From Thermoleophilaceae bacterium (lineage in GTDB: Bacteria > Actinomycetota > Thermoleophilia > Solirubrobacterales > Thermoleophilaceae): a stretch of 16,091 bases of DNA. Numbering within the stretch: the first letter of the stretch is position 1; each line of letters starts with the position of its first letter. The position numbers and the translations under genes were made by a program. Location of the stretch: the NCBI GenBank assembly GCA_013812005.1, contig JACCUE010000302.1:1-16091 (forward strand), given 5' to 3'. Of the stretch, positions 1-6,479 are shown piece by piece. The notes beneath the pieces are model-generated. The model was given only the letters and a program-made list of their open reading frames with translations, searched no databases and had not been told where the DNA came from.

Positions 1-320
1 CGCTGTCACTCGACATCGTCAGCCAGGAGCGGCTGCTCGCCCTCTTCGGCGACGTGGTCGATCTGGCCGCAACGGGGGAGCCGCTGCCGCGCATCCACCA
101 GGGTGAGGGCCGCTACGTGACGCGCGAGGAGTTCGAGGGGCTGCGCCGTGTGCGGTCCGGTGACCCGCCTGAGCTGACCGAGCGGCGGATGCGCGCCTTC
201 TGGTACCCGCCCCACGACGGCGCGACGATCGAGGTCGCAGGCCGGTCGCTGACGCTGGTGGACCGGCGCCTGCTCGAGCAGGCCGCAGCGGCCAACCGCG
301 ACGCAGGCATCTTCCCCTGA
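1..320 (+). CDS. Probable formyltransferase family protein, C-terminal part (5' end outside window)
   Basis: The reading frame is open from base 3 to the TGA at 318-320, so this is the last 105 or so codons of a longer gene. A GTG at 54 lies inside the frame and is unlikely to be the start. The end carries RMRAFWYPPHDGATIE followed by a short beta-rich stretch (GRSLTLVD). From memory, this resembles the C-terminal segment of formyltransferase-fold proteins (the Fmt / sugar N-formyltransferase group) found in polysaccharide loci. The catalytic N-terminal domain (Asn-His-Asp site) is not in the window, so the assignment rests on the tail and on the neighbouring amino-sugar genes. Such enzymes move a formyl group from N10-formyltetrahydrofolate to an amine, often on a nucleotide-linked amino sugar. 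It could also be a different protein of the polysaccharide locus. Confidence 0.5.
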   Translation, partial: LSLDIVSQERLLALFGDVVDLAATGEPLPRIHQGEGRYVTREEFEGLRRVRSGDPPELTERRMRAFWYPPHDGATIEVAGRSLTLVDRRLLEQAAAANRDAGIFP

Positions 321-359
321 CGGCGAGGAGCGCAGCCGGAACGCCGCCGGAGGAGCGCA

Positions 360-378
360 GGCCGATCGCCGATCGGCC
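360..378. terminator. Hairpin between convergent genes
   Basis: There is a perfect 8-bp stem, GGCCGATC / GATCGGCC (360-367 and 371-378), with a 3-base GCC loop. It lies between the + strand stop at 320 and the minus-strand stop at 390, so it could end transcription from both sides. No T-run follows on either strand, as is common in GC-rich actinobacteria. A 10-base direct repeat, AGGAGCGCAG, occurs just before it at 326-335 and 351-360. Confidence 0.4.
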
Positions 379-389
379 GAGCACCGCAG

Positions 390-1685
390 CTAGATCTTGT
401 CGGAGCCGACCACGACCACCACGCTCGCGTCCCCCGCGAGCGCCTGGGTGTCTGGATCGATCCCCTCACGCTGGGTGATCTTCAGCCGGCGACTCACGTC
501 CTTTGCCTCGTCCTCGGCCCCCGGCGCGTAGAAGACCACCGACTCCGCGCGCTCCTGGTCGAGGCTGTTGGTCACATTGCCGAGCTGGTAGCCCTCACGT
601 TCCACCGTGTCGCCCACATCTGCGGCGAGGCCCGTGACCGTGGTGCCGTTGAGCACGGCCACCGTGACCTGGGCGGGATCGACGGCGGGCGGCGGGCCGT
701 CGGTTGCGGCGCCTGCGCCCTGGCCGTCTGCGGCGGCGGTCTGTCCGGCCCCCGCGGTCTGGCCGGCGCCGGACGTATCGGACTCGTCGTCGCCCCCGGC
801 GAGCTTGAGGCCGCCCAGGGTCGCCGCGGCCAGCACCAGCACTCCAAGCCCGATCACCAACGCGGCCCTGCCCGGCGAGTAGAAGAAACGGCGATACCAG
901 GGATCCCCGCCGGGACGGCTGCGCTCGTAGGGCGGCAGGATCACGCGGCTCGACCCCAAGGCAGGGTTCGGCCGCGAAGCCGCGGCTCCTGTCGGGCGGG
1001 CCCCGGCGGGGGTGGCCGGGACCGCGCGCGGAGGCAGCATGGTGCTGCGCGGAGGCGGAGGCACAGGGCGGGGCGGGGGAGCGGGGGTGACCGCCGCCCG
1101 GTCTGAAGTCTCCTCGTCGTAGTCGCCGTCCCAGTGCTCATCGCGGGCGAGCTCGTCCTCGTCCACCTCCTCGTCGGGCTCGAGATCCTCCACCATGCCG
1201 GGCGAGTCCTCGGTCATGCCCCGCTCCGGCTCCTCGAACTCGGATCCATGGTCGTCCGGATCCTCTTCGAAGGGTCCGGGGGGCGGGTGGGACATCGTGT
1301 CCTGGGACACCCCCGCGGCCGAGTCGTGCTCTTCCCCGCCACTGCCTGCCGCCCTGGCTGCAGCCGGGGTGGCGGCGCCGGGACCGGTGGCCACTGCGGG
1401 CGCCGCCCCCGTGGTGGAGGCCGCCGCCGCAGCACCCGGCGGCGCCTGGCCGGGCGGACGTAGCCCGGGATGGGTTGGCTGGGCGCCGGGCGGCCTGGGC
1501 ACCGGCCTGGTCAACACGCGCGCGGGCTGGGCGGCGGGCTCGCTGGTGCGCTCAGGGGCCCGGCCGGCCCAATCGCGCAGGCGGCGCACGTCCCGCGCCT
1601 GCGAGAAGTAGAGGGCGGACAGCACGGCGAGTCCGACGATCGCCGCGAGCCCCGCGTAGGACCCGATCTCTTGGATGATCTCCAT
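390..1685 (-). CDS. Two-TM protein with C-terminal LytR_C domain
   Basis: This is a 431-residue protein starting at an ATG (1685-1683). A first hydrophobic segment (about residues 8-27) is followed by a short basic stretch. Next come a long Ala/Pro-rich region (about 50-115), a strongly acidic region (about 137-195, many E and D) and a polyproline stretch (about 199-235). A second membrane segment lies at about 274-296, and a Gly/Ala linker leads to a C-terminal domain at about 339-428. That domain has the VAVLNGTTVTGLA motif and alternating strands typical of the LytR_C family (PF13399), which is often attached to LCP-type glycopolymer transferases but occurs here without the LCP domain. Basic flanks suggest the C-terminal domain is outside and the acidic/Pro-rich middle is cytoplasmic. 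The gene follows the polysaccharide operon in the same direction, behind a hairpin and a possible promoter. A role in envelope polymer attachment is inferred. Confidence 0.8.
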   Translation of the reverse strand: MEIIQEIGSYAGLAAIVGLAVLSALYFSQARDVRRLRDWAGRAPERTSEPAAQPARVLTRPVPRPPGAQPTHPGLRPPGQAPPGAAAAASTTGAAPAVATGPGAATPAAARAAGSGGEEHDSAAGVSQDTMSHPPPGPFEEDPDDHGSEFEEPERGMTEDSPGMVEDLEPDEEVDEDELARDEHWDGDYDEETSDRAAVTPAPPPRPVPPPPRSTMLPPRAVPATPAGARPTGAAASRPNPALGSSRVILPPYERSRPGGDPWYRRFFYSPGRAALVIGLGVLVLAAATLGGLKLAGGDDESDTSGAGQTAGAGQTAAADGQGAGAATDGPPPAVDPAQVTVAVLNGTTVTGLAADVGDTVEREGYQLGNVTNSLDQERAESVVFYAPGAEDEAKDVSRRLKITQREGIDPDTQALAGDASVVVVVGSDKI

Positions 1686-1700
1686 GAAGAGGTGGCTTGG

Positions 1701-1706
1701 ACTCTA
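1701..1706 (-). promoter_or_regulatory. Possible -10 element of the LytR_C gene
   Basis: On the minus strand this reads TAGAGT, fitting TANNNT, 15 bases before the ATG at 1685. No convincing -35 or Shine-Dalgarno sequence is visible. The spacing would give a leader of about 8 bases. Confidence 0.3.
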
Positions 1707-1747
1707 GTGCGCGCGGTCGTCAGTACGGGACCCGACCGGACGAGCGA

Positions 1748-1761
1748 CCGGGTGCACCCGG
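1748..1761 (-). terminator. Palindrome after the CapD-type gene
   Basis: CCGGGTGCACCCGG is a perfect 14-base palindrome, able to fold as a 5-bp GC stem with a TGCA loop. It begins about 10 bases beyond the minus-strand stop at 1772, so it is placed to end the polysaccharide operon. No T-run follows. A protein-binding palindrome for the downstream LytR_C promoter is an alternative. Confidence 0.35.
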
Positions 1762-1771
1762 CGCCGGCCGC

Positions 1772-3670
1772 TCAGCCCGCGGGCGCCGAAGTGGGCTCGG
1801 GCGGCTCGGAAGCGGCCAGGGCACGCTCGGCCGACAGCTCGGTCACGGCCCCCGCCAGGCCCGCGGCATCGCCGTTGTAGACCACCTCCTCGATGCGGGC
1901 GAAGGCGCTCTCCACCCACCCCGGGTCCAGCCGCGGCCGCACCGCGGAGAGGATCTTCTCGGCCGGCGTGGGCTGCGGGCGCTCTCCCGGCTCGAACAAC
2001 TCCTCGTGGATCTTCTCCCCGGCGCGGCGGCCCACGAACTCGATGGCGATGTCCACGTCGGGCTCCTTGCCCGACAGCCGGATCATGTTCCGGGCCAGAT
2101 CCACGATCTTGACCGGGTCGCCCATCTCGAGCACGAAGACCTCGCCGCCGGTGGCCAGGTCGCCCGACCGGATGATCAGCTGCACGGCCTCGGGGATCGT
2201 CATGAAGTAGCGCGACATTCCCTCGTCGGTGACGGTGACCGGACCGCCGGCGGCGATCTGACGGCGGAAGATCGGCACCACGGAGCCGGAGGAGCCGAGC
2301 ACGTTGCCGAACCGCACCGACGCGTACCGCGTGCCGCGGTAGCGGTTGTGCGCCGCCTCGACCGCCCACTCGGCCAGCGCCTTGGAGGCACCCATCACGG
2401 TGGCCGGGCTCACGGCCTTGTCGGTGGACACGAGCACGAAGCGCTCCACGCCCGTCTCGCCTGCGGCGGCGGCCACGATGCGGGTGGCCACGGCGTTGTT
2501 GCGCACGGCCTCGACGGGGTTCTCCTCCATGAGCCCCACGTGCTTGTACGCCGCGGCATGGAAGACCACCGAGGGCTTCTCCTCCTCGAACAGCTCGGCC
2601 ATCCTGGTGGCGTCCTTGCAGTCGGCGAGCACTGCCGACGTCGCGCCAAAATGGCGCTCCTCCTCCAGCTGGCGGCGGATCTCGAACAGGTTGTTCTCCG
2701 CGTGGTCGACCAGCACGAGCTTCTTGGGCCTGACCCGCGCGATCTGGCGGCACAGCTCGGAGCCGATGGAGCCGCCGGCCCCGGTGACCAGCACCACCCT
2801 GCCACGGAGGTAGGCGCCCACGCGGTCGAGCTCCACGCGCACCGGCTCGCGGCCCAGTACGTCCTCCACCTGCACGTCACGCACCTGACGCAGGAGGTTG
2901 GGGCCGCGCGAGAGCAGCTCGAACACCGTCGGCAGGGTGCGCACGGGGATGTCGCGCCGGCGGCACGCCATCACCACCTTCTGGCGCAGGATGCCGGGTG
3001 CCGAGGGGATTGCGATCACCACCTCGTCGGGCTCCGAGTCGTCGAGGATGCGCGGAAGGTCGTCGGTCGTGCCGTGCACCCGGTGCCCCGCCACGAGCAT
3101 GCCGCGCTTGCGCGGGTCGTCGTCCACGAAGCCGATCACCGCGCTCGACAGCTCGGGGTTACGCCGCAGCTCGAGCGCCACCTGCTGGCCGCCGTTGCCG
3201 GCGCCCACGATCAGCACCTCGTTGCTGGCCCGCTGGACGAGCGGACCTCTCAGCGGACGCTCGACTGCGGCACGCACCAGGAAGCGGGCGCCACCCACCA
3301 GCGCGAGCGTGAGCAGGAAGTCGAGCGCGATCACCCCGCGTGGCGGATCGCTGGCGCCCAGCGACAGGAGAAACAGCCCGGCGATCAGCACGAAGCTCGA
3401 CACCACCACGGCCTTGACGATCGACTCGAAGTCCGTCTGGTCCACGAACCGCCACAGCTTCGAGTAGAGGCCGAAGGCGGCGAAAAGAGCGAGCTTTGCC
3501 ACCACCACGAACGCCACCGTGTCGACCATCAGGTCCCCGTACCGGTCCGGGATCCCGGCATCGAAGCGCAGGACGAAGGCGAGGTAGTACGCGAGCGCGA
3601 CCAGGCATGCGTCGACGCCCACCTGTCCGAGACGGCGTACTCGCACCGATGATGTGATTCGGGTCTTCAC
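1772..3670 (-). CDS. Membrane-bound nucleotide-sugar 4,6-dehydratase, CapD/WbpM/PglF type
   Basis: The protein has 632 residues and a GTG start at 3670. About four membrane segments (residues 17-35, 49-68, 86-104 and 112-132) are followed by a CoA-binding-like Rossmann domain with GAGNGGQQ (156-163). The extended short-chain dehydrogenase domain has GAGGSIGS (297-304) for NAD(P). Next come HAAAYKHV (371-378) and STDKAV (415-420). The site has Ser415, Met426 and Lys430, that is MxxxK in place of the usual YxxxK, the altered triad known from WbpM-type UDP-GlcNAc C6 dehydratases. These enzymes remove water from UDP-GlcNAc to give a 4-keto-6-deoxy sugar at the inner face of the membrane. The gene begins 7 bases after the DUF354 gene ends, so the two are almost certainly co-transcribed. 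The length matches the large membrane-anchored form rather than the soluble one. The exact sugar product cannot be read from sequence. Confidence 0.9.
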   Translation of the reverse strand: MKTRITSSVRVRRLGQVGVDACLVALAYYLAFVLRFDAGIPDRYGDLMVDTVAFVVVAKLALFAAFGLYSKLWRFVDQTDFESIVKAVVVSSFVLIAGLFLLSLGASDPPRGVIALDFLLTLALVGGARFLVRAAVERPLRGPLVQRASNEVLIVGAGNGGQQVALELRRNPELSSAVIGFVDDDPRKRGMLVAGHRVHGTTDDLPRILDDSEPDEVVIAIPSAPGILRQKVVMACRRRDIPVRTLPTVFELLSRGPNLLRQVRDVQVEDVLGREPVRVELDRVGAYLRGRVVLVTGAGGSIGSELCRQIARVRPKKLVLVDHAENNLFEIRRQLEEERHFGATSAVLADCKDATRMAELFEEEKPSVVFHAAAYKHVGLMEENPVEAVRNNAVATRIVAAAAGETGVERFVLVSTDKAVSPATVMGASKALAEWAVEAAHNRYRGTRYASVRFGNVLGSSGSVVPIFRRQIAAGGPVTVTDEGMSRYFMTIPEAVQLIIRSGDLATGGEVFVLEMGDPVKIVDLARNMIRLSGKEPDVDIAIEFVGRRAGEKIHEELFEPGERPQPTPAEKILSAVRPRLDPGWVESAFARIEEVVYNGDAAGLAGAVTELSAERALAASEPPEPTSAPAG

Positions 3671-3677
3671 GTCTGTC

Positions 3678-4664
3678 TCAGTCCGAAAGCAGCAGTTTCA
3701 CCAAATCGCGTGGGTCCCGGCGGATCCGGGAGACGTCGTGCAGCGGGCGCTTCGCAATCGTGATCTCGTTCGGATCCTCGAGCTTGAGCAGCCGGCCCTC
3801 GCGCAGCAGTGCCTCGTCGACGGCACCGGGGCGACCCTCGAAGGTGGTGAACACGGGCGTCCCGAGGGCGACCGCCTCGCGGTTCATGGTACCGCCGGCG
3901 GAGATCACCAGGTCGGCGAAGGCGATCAGGCTCTGGGCGTCCACGGCGCGATCCGGGATCGTGAACCCTCCCAGGGCCTCTATCTCGGCCCGCTGCGTGG
4001 GCGTCCGGGGAAGCACTACGGCCTGTGCATCGCGCACCTTGTCGAGCACGCGCGCAAAGAGCGGGTTCTCGAAGCGGTGATAGAGCGAGACCTCCGGCGG
4101 GGTCCGCACCACCACGATCGGCTCCCGCCGGTCCAGCCCCAACTCGGCGAGCACCGCGTCATCGGGCTCGAAGTCGGCCAGGTAGTACTCCTCCTTGAGG
4201 CCCTTGTACGGGCGCACCTTGCCACGGGCGCCGTAGCGGTCCAATCGCTCGGGGGGGATGGCCTCCGGCACGACCACGGCGCGGACCAGCCGGCAGTTCA
4301 CGTTGTGCTGCACGGTGGCCCACTCGTAATCGAAGGCCGTGGCCGACGGGATGCGCAGCAGTGCCGCCGCGACGGTCACGTCGTTGGAGCCGTGGCCCAA
4401 TGCCACGTCGAAGCGCCGCGGGCGCGCCCAGCGCGCCAGTGCCCCACTGCGATGCGCCAGCCCGAGCCCCTTGCTGGACAGGCGCCCGCCGCGGTGGCGG
4501 CCAATGGCCGTATGGGCGATGGCGAATCGCTCGCACAGCTGCAAGGTCTGCGCGAAGTCGCGGGCCGTGACCTGCACCTCGTGCCCGTCCGCGCGCATGG
4601 CCTCGATCAGCGGCCGCATCACGAGCACGTGCGGGCTGTTGGTCAGATCGACCCAGATGCGCAA
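3678..4664 (-). CDS. DUF354 family protein (GT-B-like fold)
   Basis: This 328-residue protein begins MRIWVDLTNSPHV, the usual opening of the DUF354 family. Its C-terminal half has SAGGTMNREAVALGTPVFTT (255-274), which resembles the nucleotide-sugar binding region of UDP-GlcNAc 2-epimerases and GT-B glycosyltransferases. The start is TTG (4664-4662). It is chosen because the family N-terminus begins exactly there and a strong ribosome site, GAGGTGG, lies about 8 bases upstream. The gene overlaps the aminotransferase gene by 22 bases and ends 7 bases before the CapD-type gene. No membrane segment or signal peptide is seen. The biochemical activity of DUF354 is not established to my knowledge. 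From the fold and neighbours it may be a glycosyltransferase or a sugar-nucleotide epimerase for the same polysaccharide. Confidence 0.85.
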   Translation of the reverse strand: MRIWVDLTNSPHVLVMRPLIEAMRADGHEVQVTARDFAQTLQLCERFAIAHTAIGRHRGGRLSSKGLGLAHRSGALARWARPRRFDVALGHGSNDVTVAAALLRIPSATAFDYEWATVQHNVNCRLVRAVVVPEAIPPERLDRYGARGKVRPYKGLKEEYYLADFEPDDAVLAELGLDRREPIVVVRTPPEVSLYHRFENPLFARVLDKVRDAQAVVLPRTPTQRAEIEALGGFTIPDRAVDAQSLIAFADLVISAGGTMNREAVALGTPVFTTFEGRPGAVDEALLREGRLLKLEDPNEITIAKRPLHDVSRIRRDPRDLVKLLLSD

Positions 4665-5725
4665 GCTTGCACCACCTCGCGGACCGAGTCGTCGGAGAGC
4701 TGCGTGCCCATCGGCAGCGCAAGGTGCGTGCGTGCGGCCTCGTCGGTTCCCGGGAGCTCGCGGCCATCGGGCGCGTAGATCGCCGTGGCGGGCTGAAGAT
4801 GCGTGGGCACGCGGTAGTACGCGCGCGCCCCGATCTCGCGCGCCGAGAGCACCTCGCGCAGCTCGTCCGCCCGCCTGTGGCGCACGACGTAGAGGTGGTA
4901 CACGTGCTCGGCGCCCGCGGCCGGCTCGGGCAGCTCGACGTGCTCGCCGAGGTCGTGGCGCTCGTAGGCCTCTGCCGCGCCGCGGCGGGCCTCGTTCCAG
5001 CCGTCGAGCTCGGGGAGCAGGATGCGCAGCACCGCTGCCTGCATCTCGTCGAGGCGCGAGTTGTAGCCCACCTCCACGAAGGTCTTCTTGTCGTCGGAGC
5101 CGTGGAAGCGCAGCCGGCGGGCCAGCTTGGCCACTTCGTCGTCGTCGGTGGTCACCGCGCCCCCGTCACCGAGGCAGGGCAGGTTCTTGGAGGGGAAGAA
5201 GGAGAACGTCGCGGCGTGGCCCAGCGCGCCCGCCCTTGCGTCGTAAAGCTTTGCACCGGCCGCCTGGGCGGAGTCCTCGAGCACCGGCACGCCCAGCTCT
5301 GAGAGCTCGGCGATCGGCGCCACGTTGCCGAACAGGTTGACCGCCACGATCGCCTTCGTGCGCGGCGTCATCGCGGCGCGCACGGTGTCGGGCGTGAGAC
5401 AGAAGGTCTGCGGGTCGATATCGCAGTAGACCGGCGTAGCGCCGGCGTTGACGGCGCCCTCCACGGTCGCGTAGAAGGTGAAGGAGGGACAGATCACCTC
5501 GTCCCCGGGCCTCACGCCCAGGGCCCGCAGCGCGATCGTGATCGCGTCGGTGCCGTTGCCCACCCCCACGCAGTGGCGTACGCCGATATAGCGGGCGAAC
5601 TCCTCCTCGAATGCCTCGACTTGGGGGCCGAGTACGTAGCGGCCGCCGTCGACCACCTCGGCGAGGGCTTGCGCGAGGCGCGGCTTGTAGGCGTCCAGGC
5701 TGGTTGCGAAGAGCGGAACGGCCAT
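4643..5725 (-). CDS. DegT/DnrJ/EryC1 family PLP-dependent sugar aminotransferase
   Basis: This 360-residue protein has a normal length for the family and an ATG start at 5725. Residues GNGTDA (57-62) bind the cofactor phosphate region. EDSAQA (150-155) supplies the Asp that contacts the PLP ring nitrogen. SFFPSKNLPCLGDGG (175-189) holds the PLP lysine, Lys180. The N-terminus (VPLFATSLDAYKP) and the ending are complete. Enzymes of this family use glutamate to convert a keto group on a nucleotide sugar to an amine. With the dehydratase two genes downstream, the likely substrate is a 4-keto-6-deoxy-hexose, giving a 4-amino sugar as PglE and PseC do; a 3-keto substrate (FdtB/WbpE-like) cannot be excluded. 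It is the first gene of the minus-strand polysaccharide operon, and its start lies only 28 bases from the divergent DedA gene. Confidence 0.9.
   Translation of the reverse strand: MAVPLFATSLDAYKPRLAQALAEVVDGGRYVLGPQVEAFEEEFARYIGVRHCVGVGNGTDAITIALRALGVRPGDEVICPSFTFYATVEGAVNAGATPVYCDIDPQTFCLTPDTVRAAMTPRTKAIVAVNLFGNVAPIAELSELGVPVLEDSAQAAGAKLYDARAGALGHAATFSFFPSKNLPCLGDGGAVTTDDDEVAKLARRLRFHGSDDKKTFVEVGYNSRLDEMQAAVLRILLPELDGWNEARRGAAEAYERHDLGEHVELPEPAAGAEHVYHLYVVRHRRADELREVLSAREIGARAYYRVPTHLQPATAIYAPDGRELPGTDEAARTHLALPMGTQLSDDSVREVVQACASGSI
4668..4677 (-). promoter_or_regulatory. Ribosome binding site that decides the TTG start of the DUF354 gene
   Basis: On the minus strand the sequence before the TTG is GCGAGGTGGTGCAAGC. 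GAGGTGG matches the anti-Shine-Dalgarno sequence and stands about 8 bases from the start. It is the clearest ribosome site in the window and lies inside the end of the aminotransferase gene, consistent with coupled translation. Confidence 0.6.
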
Positions 5726-5735
5726 AGCGGCTCGC

Positions 5736-5742
5736 TACCCTA
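5736..5742. promoter_or_regulatory. Overlapping divergent -10-like elements
   Basis: The short sequence TACCCTA holds TACCCT on the + strand (5736-5741), 12 bases before the GTG of the DedA gene. It also holds TAGGGT on the minus strand (5742-5737), 11 bases before the ATG of the aminotransferase gene. Both fit TANNNT. The whole intergenic region is 28 bases, so any promoter pair must overlap in this way or lie inside the genes. Confidence 0.3.
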
Positions 5743-5753
5743 CCCCGCTGCCC

Positions 5754-6401
5754 GTGGTCCCTCCCGCCTCCATCACCGACCCCATCGTGGAGGTGGCCAC
5801 AGACGTCGTCGCGGAGCTCGGCCTGCTGGGCATCTTCGTCCTGATGACCCTCGAGTCGGCCTGCATCCCGGTGCCGAGCGAGGCCACGATGCTGTTTGCC
5901 GGCTTCAACGTGTCCGACGGCGAGTACTCGCTGTTCGCGGCCGTGGCGGTGGGATCGGTGGCCAATCTCGTGGGCTCCTGGATCGCCTACGGGATCGGCT
6001 ACTACGGGCGCGTGGACATCCTGGAGAAGCACGGCAAGAAGCTCCACATCTCCAAGAGCCACCTTCAGTGGGCCGACCGCTGGTTCGAGCGCCACGGCGA
6101 CGCCACCGTCTTCTTCACCCGCATGCTCCCGATCATCCGCACCTTCATCTCGCTGCCCGCGGGCGTGGCCCGGATGCCGTTCTGGCGCTTCAGCCTGCTT
6201 ACCCTCGCCGGATGCATCCCCTGGGTGCTGATGCTCACCTTCATCGGTCAGCAGGCCGGCGACCGATGGGAGGACTGGAAGGACTCGCTGCACTACGTGG
6301 ACTACGCGGTTGCCGCGATGATCGTGGGCGGTCTGGCCTATCTGCTGATACGCCGCCGTCGCGGCGGCCCCCCCGGCGACCCTGCCACCGAAGCCACCTA
6401 G
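5754..6401 (+). CDS. DedA family integral membrane protein
   Basis: This 215-residue protein starts at GTG 5754; a later in-frame GTG at 5787 is possible. About 20 residues precede the first hydrophobic stretch, as usual in the family. It shows the DedA marks: ESACIPVPSE (34-43), a re-entrant and membrane-rich region (60-82), and FFTRMLPIIRTFISLPAG (120-137) with the conserved arginines 123 and 129. Two further membrane segments (about 146-165 and 183-199) follow, then a basic and Pro-rich tail. DedA proteins act in the cytoplasmic membrane; several family members flip polyprenyl phosphate or phospholipids, which would serve cell-wall and polysaccharide assembly. The gene is divergent from the polysaccharide operon, so a link to undecaprenyl-phosphate recycling is attractive but inferred. 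Confidence 0.88.
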   Translation: MVPPASITDPIVEVATDVVAELGLLGIFVLMTLESACIPVPSEATMLFAGFNVSDGEYSLFAAVAVGSVANLVGSWIAYGIGYYGRVDILEKHGKKLHISKSHLQWADRWFERHGDATVFFTRMLPIIRTFISLPAGVARMPFWRFSLLTLAGCIPWVLMLTFIGQQAGDRWEDWKDSLHYVDYAVAAMIVGGLAYLLIRRRRGGPPGDPATEAT

Positions 6402-6442
6402 CGACCCCAACCGAGCAGGGATGCCGGCTGCGGCCAACTGGC

Positions 6443-6458
6443 GCGATCGTGGGATCGC
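6443..6458 (+). promoter_or_regulatory. Inverted repeat upstream of the phosphatase gene
   Basis: GCGATC and GATCGC (6443-6448 and 6453-6458) are separated by GTGG. The repeat lies just before a TACGGT hexamer (6462-6467), which is a -10 candidate standing 12 bases from the ATG at 6480. The repeat could be an operator or a weak terminator for the DedA gene that ends at 6401. A chance palindrome is possible at this GC content. Confidence 0.25.
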
Positions 6459-6461
6459 ACG

Positions 6462-6467
6462 TACGGT
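6462..6467 (+). promoter_or_regulatory. Possible -10 element of the phosphatase gene
   Basis: TACGGT fits TANNNT and stands 12 bases before the ATG at 6480, the same spacing as the candidate for the DedA gene. No Shine-Dalgarno sequence is seen between it and the start, consistent with a very short leader. Confidence 0.3.
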
Positions 6468-6479
6468 GGGCCTTCGCCC

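Noticed and set aside
1697..3652. Long + strand open frame (about 650 codons) opposite the CapD-type gene
   Set aside because: It is His/Arg-rich with no domain and is antisense to a gene with clear Rossmann and catalytic motifs; such frames are common opposite GC-rich genes.
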